Source of the DNA: Candidatus Iainarchaeum sp.
Lineage (GTDB): Archaea; B1Sed10-29; WALL01
Length of the DNA stretch: 64,000 nucleotides
Direction of reading: 5' to 3'
Assembly: GCA_023129115.1 (NCBI GenBank)
Contig: JAGMCR010000011.1
Span: forward strand, 1-64,000
Made by a program: the position numbers and the translations under genes. The notes beneath the pieces are model-generated. The model searched no databases, had not been told where the DNA came from, and saw nothing but the letters and a program-made list of their open reading frames with translations. Positions 32,401 through 41,000 of the stretch are shown one piece after another. The stretch's first letter is position 1; every line of letters starts with the position of its first letter.

Positions 32401-35033
32401 TTGACCGCGCTCATCGCCGCCATCTTCATGATGATGTGGACTGGCTCGCCTTCCCTGATTTCGTACTGGAGGCTCGCGGTCTGCGGCAGCGAGGGCGACA
32501 TTGCTTTCGTTTCGCCGCCGGCCTCGTACTCAATCGGCCTGATGTGCTTGGCGCCGCTGGACGGCGGGCGCGAGTCAAGCTTTATGGTGAATGTCTTCGA
32601 GTTCTTCTTGGGCATGGCGAGCACGTGCACGTACAGCTGCTCCCCCGGCATAAGCAGCGCGCTCTCGCTCCACATTCCTTCGGGCGCGTCATAAGCACCA
32701 AACCCCGCCTTGTAGCTGCTGAAGTACGCGTTGATTAGCTCTGTCCACTCTGTCCCGCCCGTGAGCGTGACCTGTGTTTCCTGCCAGCCGCCCTGGATTT
32801 TTTCGCCGCCAGTGGTCTCCCAGCGCGCGCGGTAGTGCAGTGTTGTGCTGCCCCTCGCCTCTGCCTTGGCGATTAATGGAATCGTGACAGTGTGCGTCCC
32901 GCCGGGGGCAGAGTACCGGATGTACTTTGAAGTGCCTGGCTCTTCCTTGATGGGCGGCTCGCCGCCGCTGTAGACGTCACTCGCCTTGACAGTGCTCCCG
33001 CTTGGGCCCATTACCTCGCCGAGCTCGACGGGCGTGTTGATTGGGTGGTCCTTGCTGCCCTGCTCTCCGCTCCATACCTCGATTACTGTGGCGGCGTACT
33101 GCTTCCGCGCGCCGAGTGAGCTGACAGTCGCCTGGGCAGTGCCGCCCGGGAGCATGGAGTCCGGCGCATCCATCACAACCGATTCTCCACCCACTGGGTC
33201 GGGCGTGCTGAACATCAGGTAGGCCTCAGTGTCGCCGGTCACGAGTATGCTGCTGCTACTGGCCGGCGGGTAGTCCCTGTACTCGCCCTCGAGGTAAATG
33301 CTCTGGCTGAGGTAGACCTCAAACTCGGCTTTCCCGTCCGCGCCGGTCTGCTTCTCGTCCAGCTTTTCGCCAGTGGCCCTGGACAGGAGCCGCACTGTTG
33401 CCCCACTCAAAAACTCTGTGAGCGTCTTGGCCCTCACCGCCAAAACAAATCCCTTGGGCTGGACAGTTATTGTCTTTTCGACCACACCCCCTGCCGCCAG
33501 CTCGAATCCCTCAAACTCCTGCGGGCTTGGGGTCGCGGGCGCGACTGCGCTGAGCCCGTACTGCCCGGGCGCCATGCCCTCGAACACGCACTTGCCGCTG
33601 TCGCCGGTGATGCAGTCGCCTGCCGTGATGTCGCCCCACGTGAGGAGCACGCGGGCGTTTTGGAGCGGCATTGTATCGGGGGCGAGCACGATTATTTTGA
33701 TTATCCCTTCGTCGCCTTCCACGACCTCGGCAAGGTCTATGTCGGCGGCTTCGCCAGCGCTGAACTGTGTGCTCCCGGGGTAGTAGCCACGCGGCGCCGA
33801 CTCTGCGCTGTATGTCCCACTGTCGAGCGAGACTGTCTTCTGCCCGCTGGCGTCGGCATTGGCCTTGACAAGGGTGACGCCGCCCTGCTTGACCATGATT
33901 GGCGCCCCGGCGAGCGGCGAGCCGCTGCCTGTGACGCGTATAGTGCTTTGCAGCCCGTCGTCCATCTTGAGCAGCACTTCCATTGAGTCGTCCGCCTTCA
34001 GGAGGCTGCTTGTTGCCGGGGCGTACACTTGGTTCAGGTCTTCTGCCCTCACCATGAACTCGAGGCCTTCAGCGATTTTGAGGACTGCGCTGCCGTCGAT
34101 GTTGGTGACGTCACTGGTTTTTGTGTTGCGGTAGCCCGTGATGTACTCGTTGCCGAGCGTGTCAATTGCAAGCACCCTGATGTTCGCAAGGCCCTGCCCA
34201 TCGCGGTTCTCGACTGTCACGTAAACGTTGTACAATGTTTCTGCCTTGAGCCCGCCTGTCCCGCTTGCGTGCACGAGGACTTCGCCGCTGATTCGCGCTT
34301 CGCTGACTATTTCGTCTGCGGTTGCGCGGCGGCTGTGCCAGTCGCAGTCGATGAATATTTCGTAGTCGTCCTGCACGCACTTTTCTGTGGAGAACATGAG
34401 GCGGTTCGTGCTGTCGATTACCCACTGGGTGTCTACTTCTCTGCCGTCTGGCGTGGTGGCGCTGAGCCGGCAGTTGCTTGGCTCGATGTTGTCTTCGCCC
34501 ACGATTCTTGCTGTGGAAAGTGTTTCTGGGAGCTCGAGGCATCCGCCGAATATTGCGCTGGTGAGGCACTCCATGTCGATTTCCCTTTCGCCGTCGCCAT
34601 CGACTTCTATTTCCAGTTCCCTGTCCTCACAGTTTTCGCGCGAGAGCTCGAGCCTGACTGTGCCGCGCGGCAATGACAGCTCCACTATTCCGTCGCTGCC
34701 TGTTTCGCCGCTGTCCACAAGGGTTTCCCCGGCGTATGCGCTCACTTGGACGCTGTCGAGCGCGCGGCCGTCGGCGCTTGCCTTGATTGTTATCTGGGCA
34801 CCCCCGCCCCCAAGGAAGAGGAATGCGATTCCGCCGATGATGAGCAGCAGCACAGCAATCGCGACGAGCACGCTCGGCACTTTTTCGTCGATTGGGTCAA
34901 TCACCTTGTACACGGGCACGCCTTTCGAGTCCAGAAAGTCAAGCAATGAGTACCACGGCCCCTCGAGGGCTGACAGTATCCCACCCCCCTGCTTTGCCGG
35001 CACCGGCGCCTGCCCACTCGTCGTCTCGTCCAT
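26445..35033 (-). CDS. Giant surface protein 2, Ig-like repeats, PKD, FN3 and Cys-rich tail
   Basis: 2862 aa. The anchor motif is GPWYSLLDFLDSKGVPVYKV-IDPIDE, with a membrane helix near 52-74 followed by Gly-rich sequence. Beta units such as GLQSTIRVTGSGSPLAGAPI run through about 80-700. The CDAEQL domain (SCQLIGDTAYLCDAEQLSKA) is near 1265-1290. Disulfide-rich Ig-like units follow at about 1600-2300, then a PKD domain (2390-2464, YAWDFGDTG), an FN3 domain (2650-2735, IDLTWKAATD) and a Cys-rich C-terminus with CASGFCDF, CDEDSDCPDDYPYCG and CSWPSRYCC. Extracellular adhesin-like protein. GGTGA precedes the ATG. The gap to the upstream giant gene is 11 bases, so genes 2 and 3 form an operon. Confidence 0.88.
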   Translation of the reverse strand: MDETTSGQAPVPAKQGGGILSALEGPWYSLLDFLDSKGVPVYKVIDPIDEKVPSVLVAIAVLLLIIGGIAFLFLGGGGAQITIKASADGRALDSVQVSAYAGETLVDSGETGSDGIVELSLPRGTVRLELSRENCEDRELEIEVDGDGEREIDMECLTSAIFGGCLELPETLSTARIVGEDNIEPSNCRLSATTPDGREVDTQWVIDSTNRLMFSTEKCVQDDYEIFIDCDWHSRRATADEIVSEARISGEVLVHASGTGGLKAETLYNVYVTVENRDGQGLANIRVLAIDTLGNEYITGYRNTKTSDVTNIDGSAVLKIAEGLEFMVRAEDLNQVYAPATSSLLKADDSMEVLLKMDDGLQSTIRVTGSGSPLAGAPIMVKQGGVTLVKANADASGQKTVSLDSGTYSAESAPRGYYPGSTQFSAGEAADIDLAEVVEGDEGIIKIIVLAPDTMPLQNARVLLTWGDITAGDCITGDSGKCVFEGMAPGQYGLSAVAPATPSPQEFEGFELAAGGVVEKTITVQPKGFVLAVRAKTLTEFLSGATVRLLSRATGEKLDEKQTGADGKAEFEVYLSQSIYLEGEYRDYPPASSSSILVTGDTEAYLMFSTPDPVGGESVVMDAPDSMLPGGTAQATVSSLGARKQYAATVIEVWSGEQGSKDHPINTPVELGEVMGPSGSTVKASDVYSGGEPPIKEEPGTSKYIRYSAPGGTHTVTIPLIAKAEARGSTTLHYRARWETTGGEKIQGGWQETQVTLTGGTEWTELINAYFSSYKAGFGAYDAPEGMWSESALLMPGEQLYVHVLAMPKKNSKTFTIKLDSRPPSSGAKHIRPIEYEAGGETKAMSPSLPQTASLQYEIREGEPVHIIMKMAAMSAVKEATLEFFNNRKSPLTFTVDGSQGLNPEDIEFDTPIPGVKAAIVPKALVCPPAGYPGGCNWGRFLPLDTLGSLSQEGPREIDVEIEFRNQGEADQTFTMGVNAPGISGLNYWQEIAVGSGVSVKAPITGTGKAPGQIAITLDDQGWQYITHGLVDYAIETMGNTGDLRPDSAELRVRPLRNGALMEDAEVNAEGKALVLRDGGYFSSEGLELDLTRSSIPVSARHREFVELFSIAPIKGIFFEPEEKDYRKPSLVLDDLHPVLSKKIVTVINNNDAPASLVLSPSLQEEHLDISVEAVMLNDKWEEVPGHVIPAYGRAEVYLTAAAESIECNQQTSNNTIKVTASGGGMTKSGTYFADVTCDLTRGPGAGDYVVFRESGEIKRGSCQLIGDTAYLCDAEQLSKALLLAAENLHDSDKDTERHVYAFGNDFVNAKVVDETGKTMSLSYPGTVGGRGEESDNALIVPDIKCGLIEAVFRKGSMGRMELTAKKTDAPWCSPSSQYYFAGAMNTNPGIPFAKDLTKTMAATEDSEQDTFLGHGLGTNDEAVFTVEYRELSKSDVKGLGFAKYKWLKEREELLRGGTGYFAMAPIRDGADFFVGTVDGNANCFLANMEHHWATGANTYILKNARGGVVLAGLAACEAPPAIVVPGVSVRVDDSIGSDVHTTRDTDVDVHVTSSGRDCILVMEDKAGNQLRREALGSSVVNWELPAEDYVLFKASCRDTAYAKWATTFLVKDTEPPSVTIPALTAIQDDSVIFTAVAEDRYGVDYCLLELDAVGSKTFPARECVTTDNENFDCDSRTQFNSPEPTGLPKDRYTLLRFNVTCFDFNGNDGVARGAVYYYPEGVPIITVDTVNTPVTLVDEVYYYTKVGQPDLYIDASSTVGLTGCGIGGRNCLEVDCKSDGHGCYEAKYNCQGVTLSHGHNIIDVACVEFAAEGEVPQQLTAPFDFVYDEAPPVVTITPAKYDVTACTPATPRINITFTDSWFDDQEVDAARTTCTMALFKDVGGVRAETPMAHGYGDTLEASQPGEYTFESTLARAVDIANAISVTADGQADGDNVVVKCETTIHKTGDTGTETVGKMEANLKGMVPYDNVGTVLGGSAGKPVPVYLLPPGVAEATSMVERLGAYCYNNAYNASAKSADDDQACYYVDFSLLQGEISGDSLSVSLSDRGDVVKRGLGIGGSPTDCAGGSGDCAFKQKYSTGMRELMWFEDTGHVATDYPLERRHENNLHLGSGFSGETWPKYQRGIVTGKECGAVEALPNTDPDYDDLINPKALSFTAPEGEVFRGDTLEGLVCEGKDTEDNTLNAWISYTPESETSYLSMLAPHDGHPTPLPLRLALVDGMMATMAGEPFSFTPELTAAKGNYMLSCRIEDQDFMVSTTEASLPIKVKNNLPYVTSLAADPNPVYRTEATEVVCVGEDKEDLLTGASLKAAEIKYKRPTGTTPEKTWLGAAKYEADKGGYVASLTVPKDMGVGDYDLHCRLQDSEGDWGEWYEAIGALTVENIPPVINDIIYPEVILLDEPGTYDVNATDDDSSLTYAWDFGDTGTAKTKEASHSYTSTGKKTLSITVTDDQDASVTKTVEIYVMKEASGMGCYAACRYFDVGSTVTLSSPLKVRYSTGSDPGDTDTLRIDVASGCTATEMGADEVWQDMGKDDARKDNGQWEHCACGLGLKLTCGNGGAKCSYPMEGYTDCDWNFVTSISTVSTKGSAMDPPQPTLFWGRFKEDVSTGSQSFRYIRACAPAACLDYMSIAIAADISYTEVDADTTPPSFNGIEKLEVSYSFGTVSRIDLTWKAATDAHPPIKYIIYEKIGDGGYTEAGKTSILSYSEKYPDCDDGCSYKVLAMDKYGNKGSLADAEAKSVSATKEGLLGLGKWCWSNDACASGFCDFTVGVGTSYGECLCDEDSDCPDDYPYCGTAGDENECVKISCEAYAIDYIARHLPENPASYGFTCKGSSDSSYDYCFSGVGECSWPSRYCCWNV

Positions 35034-35044
35034 TGCTTTTTCAC

Positions 35045-38000
35045 CTATACTATCGGTACGGCATCCACTTCTGTATCACTTTGTGTTTCGCATGTTTTCG
35101 TGCCCTCACGCCACTCATACCAATAATCCCAATTGCTCTCGCATGAAACAAAGTCAAAAGAGATTCCGTCCGCAAAGTAGCCACTGTCCCTGCTTGCTGC
35201 CCTGCACTCGTCCTCGTTCAGCCACTCGCCATAGTCCTCGTAGTCGTTAAGGAGGTCCCATGATGCAAAGCAGCCATCTATCACAACATCATAGCCACTG
35301 GGGGCTGCCACTCCTATCCCCATGTCTATCTCAGCCGCATCACAAGCAATGTGTCCGAGGCCCATCCCACCAAGGCCAAGAACAACAATACCAATTACTC
35401 CGGCAACCCCGACTATTGTAAGGGGGGTAGTTAGCCCAACGGTAATTACGTTCAGAGCCACCAATGAAATCACGATAAGTGCTGCCAGGGCAGCCGCACC
35501 AATGGCAATGAATGCCCCTTTCCAGAAGCCCTCGCATACCTCATCATGGCAGTCCTGCATATTGTCGTACGCAACGTAAGTATACATGCAATGCTTGTAT
35601 TCCCCGCCAACACATTCCCCATAGCCGAGGGTTTTGCATCCAAGCGCACTGTTGAATTCCCCATCCCTGTTGACGTCTTCCTTGTTGCCGACGCGGTCCT
35701 CGGCATAGTAGCAAACAGAGTACCCTCCCTCGTCTTGGTCTTCTTCGGTGAAGCTTGTGGAAGCGAAGTACCTCCACCTCTTTTTCCCCGTCTCCAGCGC
35801 CTTTGTATCGAGCTGGACCATGCTGTGGTACTCTTCGTCAAGCTTCACTGTTTTGTCTTTAACTGATATCCCAACCTTAGTGAATCTCTCAAATGCACTA
35901 GCATCAATCCCATAGCCTGCCAATTCCTCGTCTGAAAGGCGTATATTCGCGACATTGTCAAAGTCATTAACTTCAAATCCTGCTTCCCAAGCCACGCTAG
36001 CACAGCCACCCTCGCCGCCCTTGCCGATGCCGGTGTATACCTTCGCAGTGCTTGCGTAGTCCCCAACTGCTTTGCCATTGCTGTCGACACCCACAAAGTT
36101 TGTGCGCAGGTTCTGCGGGGCCTTAACCTTTCGTTCGTCGCCAGTGGCCTGGCTCAACCCCACGTACGTGGTAACCGGCGGAGTCGTGTCGAGCACAATC
36201 GGGTCCAGCGCCCGCGACATCATAACCGGGACGCCAATCTCGGCGCACTGTATCTGTATCCCCGTGTTCCGCCCCTCCCGTGTGATGACCCGGTCGCCGG
36301 ACGGGCTAATCGTCGGGCAGTTGTAAAACTTCTTGTAGTCCGAAATGCTCTTGGTGGGCGGTCCGCAGCTCACGCTCACGCCCATCGAGTTGCTGATACT
36401 GCACCCGGTCAGCGGGTTCTCGGCAGACACGGAAATCGGAATCACGAGATTGTCCGTGTTGACAATGAAGTAGCCACCCATCTCCATGAACCCGTGGACC
36501 TCTCCCTTGTCCTGGTCACACTTCGCGTCCGGCGTCGGGCCGTCAAGCGTCTTCATCCGCTCCAGCTCTGTAACAGGCGGGTCGCGGTAGGACTCGCAGC
36601 TGTACTGGATTCCTATTTCCGCCGTGCTCATCCTGAACACAGTCTTCTCTTTTCCCGCGGTGTTGCCGTGCACGTCAGTGCACGTTATGTTGAGCCTGTT
36701 GTGGCCCGTTGCCGTTGGCTCGCACCGGTCCATGATGTCCTCGTTCAGTGCGAGCGGCGGCGTGTCGCACGTCACCGTGTACTTGTTCCCGAGCAGCGGG
36801 TCGTCCACCGGGATGCCCACGGAGCACGTGCTCTCGTGAAGCTCTGGCGGGCATTCCCCGATTATCTTGCATTCAGCGACTTCGTACTTGTCAGTCACAG
36901 TGAACGTCGCCTTGACAGTCTCTTCTGTCGTCGCGCGATCCATTTTTTCGATTGTTATCACTGGCGCGTTGCGGTCGAGTATAATCTGCATGGACTCCCT
37001 CGTGGACCAGAGCCCGTCCGGCGACACACACGCCGCCTTCACTGTGTACATGCCGTCGCTTTCCTGGTTGAGGTTCCATTCATAGACCATAAGCGTGTTC
37101 TCGTCCTTCCACGGGTAAAAGTCCTTCCCGTACGGCGCGCCGTATGTAGCCGGCGACTGGCTCCCGCGCTCGCCGTCATAGTTCCAGACGTGGCACGTGG
37201 CGACCTCGCCCTCCACTTCAATTTCGACTGAAATCGTGGGGTCGCCAGTGGCTTTGGCGCCCAATTCGTACGGCGTGAGGGAATGGAGTTTCATTGATAT
37301 CTTTGGTATTTCGAGGCCGCCTGCCTGCACGCACTTGTCGAGGTCGAACACCTGCTGGCTGTTCCCTGTAAGGCGCAGGCTCCCGGAGTCGCCAAGCGTC
37401 CAGTACAAGGCCAGGTTCGAGAGCATGCACTCCCTGTGCCTTTCCAGGTTGTCCTCGCGCTCGTAGACAATCCCCATCTGCACGTCCCCATACGAGTCAA
37501 TGTTAAAGAATCCCGTGCTCTCGTACTCTGGCTTGAGCCACTTGTGCTTCGGGTCAGTGAGCTCCGCGTACTCGCTGGCGGTGAACTCCCTGTAGCTGAC
37601 CACATGCGGGGCCTCGCTTTCCCCGACAACCTCTTCCGGGTCAAAGTTCCCAAACAAGTGCTCCTTCGGCACGTACTTGTACACTGTTGAAGTAAACTTG
37701 TTGAGGTCGCTGTCCTGGGTGAAGCCGGCGTACTTGACTATCAGGAATGTCCTGGCCTCGTCGCGCAAGCCCTCGTCGTAGTTCATCATGCCGAGGAACA
37801 CGTTGGGGCTTTGGCCGCACCATCCCCAGCCGGCGTCCATGTCGATGTTGGCAGTGATTTTCTCGCCAAGCCCCTTCTCGAAAAGAATGGTCACCACGCC
37901 GCAGCCGATTTGTTCCTGGCTAATCACGAGGCTCCCGTCCTTGGCAAACGCGGCCTTGTGGACCACGTCACTGATGTACCTCGACCCATGCGCCATCCTC

Positions 38001-41000
38001 GCCTCGGACATTACCACGGGCGTGACCACGTCGTCCGCCAGCGCGAACTTCCTCACGAGCTGGAGGTTGTCGCTCTGCTTGAGCTCTTCCGCGGCCCTTA
38101 TCACGGCCATGCTGAACTGCTCGGCGTCACAGATGTACGCGATGTCGTTGTACGAGGCGCACGAGTCAGGAGTTATCTTGCTTGCCCTGATGCTTTCCCT
38201 GAACGTCTTGGTGGCCCTGAACTGCTGCCTGGCCTCTGGCCCGCCCTCGAACGCGCAGCTGAACATTATCGAGTAAGTCCCGGTGTCGAGCGCGTCACTC
38301 GTCTTCGGCTCTGCCTCGACCTCAATCTTGTTCACGCTCGGCGCGAGGTTGCACCCGGTGCCGGGCGGCTTGGCGCTTATCCACAGCTCTGCCCGGCCGC
38401 GCGCCGGGATGTCGCTGTCCTCGCCCACGAGCTCAAAGCCCTGCGCGTCGAATATTTTCACTCCACTGTCCAGCCCGTAGTTCTGTCCCTGCGGGTCGTT
38501 GTCGAGCTCTTCGTCCAGAGTCAATTCGAGTACCTCGTCCCAGTTATTCGTGACCACGGTGTAAGTGACGGCCTTGCTCGGCGTGTCGTCGTCCAGCACA
38601 ACACTGTTGTTTGCGGTCACCGGCTCGATGAGCGTGCCGTGCACTTCGTACGACCTCTCGAGCCAGCCGAACTCGGGGTGGCTCGCCTGCACCTTGAGGA
38701 AGCCCCAGTCAAAGTCAAGCCCTGCCGGGAGCGTTGTGTAGACTGTCTTGTTCCTGAAGCCGAGCGCCCTTGCCGCCCAGTACTCTTCCCCGCTCTTCGA
38801 GAGGCGTATCGCGTCGGCGTGCCCGTTTGTGTCGAACCCGTCCCCAATCACTTCGCCCTTCGGCTCCTCGAAGCTCTTCCGCAGCACCACGACCTGTATT
38901 TCTTTTGCGTGCGTGCTGAGCGCATTAAGCTCCGCGCCGCCAGCGCCCATTGCCACGAGCCCGAACTCGTAGCTAATCGCGGCGTGCGGGACTGTCTTCC
39001 ACACCTGCTCCTCCAGCCCCTCGGCCCAGAGGTAAACGTTGATTCCCCCGCCGTTCGCAGAAGCGCCCGTGCCGGTTATCACTGCTTCCCTTATCCCGTT
39101 CGCCGGCAGCTCGACTTTGTCGGGGTAGTCCAGGCCCTCGATGCCTGTGCCCTCGGCCCTTAGCAGGACTTCCTTGGCCGTGGCCTCGGCATTCCTGAGC
39201 CCCACTTTTATCTTGAACTCCCTGCCCTCTGCGCGGAACAGGTCATAGCTTGGCATTGTCCCGCCGGCAGGCATCTCGCCCTCGGCACAGCTGCCGGTGT
39301 AGGGCGGGCTCGGGCAAAGCGTGGTGAGCACGCGCATCCTGGCCTCGACATTGGGGATGACTGTCTCTTCGAACCCCTGCGAGATGTCCTTCACGCGGTA
39401 GTGGAGCGTGTTCTCGAGGTCGTTGAGCACCGCAATCTCCGCGTCTGCAGAGCCGTTCGGCCGCATCGAGACAACGAGGTGCAGCTCGTCGTCCACGTCC
39501 AGCGCGTAGTAGTCCTTTTCCTGTTTCGCCGGCGAAATCGTGGCGGGCAGCGACCCGTCGAGCTCTTCTGAATAAATCGTCCGCACCTTGCCGTCCGCCT
39601 TTTTTATCACGCCGCGGTAGGCGAGCGGAAGCATGTGCTTTTCCCCTGCACTCATGGGCGGGAACGAGTCTATCTTCACGACGTAGCTGTCGCTTTCCCT
39701 CGCCGCAATCGCCCGCACGTGCAGGAACGCGGTCGAGCCAGTGGTGAACATGGGCACGCCGTCTTCCTCGACCTGGATTTCCTCTTGGTCAATGGGGAAG
39801 AATGGCAGGCCCAGCTCTTCCTTTTTTTCCGCCTGTTCCTCGCCCTCTATCTCGGGGCTGGTGCTGAGGAACCGGTTGTACGAGCTGAAGTCGCCGGTCG
39901 CCGGGAACCACCCTGCCTTGTCTTCTCCCGCGCCAAGCACGTTAAGCGTCGCCTCTGCCCAGTCGCCGCCGTGGCTCGTGAAAATCCTTCTCTCGCTGTC
40001 GGTCCAGCTGGCGCGGTAGCGCACAGTGACCTCGCCGCTTGCCTCTCCCCTCGCGAACAGCGGAATTTCTATCTCATAAACAGTTGGCTCGTAGTCAGTA
40101 ATCGTAAACCTCAGGTACTTGCTTGACGTGCCCGGGCTTCCGTACACAGAGTCCTGGCCGTACGTGTAAGCGTCGCTCGCCGCGACAGTGACGCGCGGCC
40201 GCTGCTGCTTGTCGAACACGTAAGTGTCTATGGAGCCGAGCACCACGGGCGTCTGTATCGGGTTGGACTTGTCGCCCGGGTCGCCCACCCATATTTCGGC
40301 TACCGCCTTGTCGTAGTTTTCGCGCGTTTTCTCGTCCGCGTACGGCAGCTCAATCACGAGCTTGGCGGTGTACAGCTTGCCGGCGGAGAGCTCGCCCGCC
40401 TCTGGCGGGGTGAACGAGACAGTGCGCGTGATTTGGCTCAAGTCAATTTCCATGTCCCTGTCGGAGTTGAGCGTGAACGGGCTTGTGGTTGTGGGCCCGA
40501 AGTCCCCCATGTCCCCGTGGTACTCTGCCTCGACATAGACTTTTTTGCCGCGGTACGTCGTGAACTTGACGCGGCGGTTCTCGCCGCTTTTCCCGCTGTC
40601 CAGCTTTTCGGGCACGCCGTAGCTGATGTCGTAAAGCGTTACCTTGACGTCCTTGGCCGGGTTGTGGTTGACCTTGGTGAGCACGCGGAGCTCGACTTCT
40701 GCCGGGGCCACGAGCAGCTTCCGCTCGACTGTCGCCCCTGCGGCGAGCGTGATTTTCTCGCTCTCCTGGTAGCCAATCGCGCCCGGCGGCGTCGCCCTAA
40801 GCCTGTAGTCGCCGGCCAGCACTTTCCTGAACTCGCACATCCCGCTGCTGGGAGTGGTGCACGTCTTGTACACCATGCCGCTTTCTGTCACCAGGTCAAT
40901 CCTGACCTGCGCGAAGCCTTCCTCTATGCCCTTGGCGTTCAGTGCGGTCGCCCTGATGGTGCCGGAGTTGCTGTCGTCCAGCTTTTCCAGCACTATCTGC

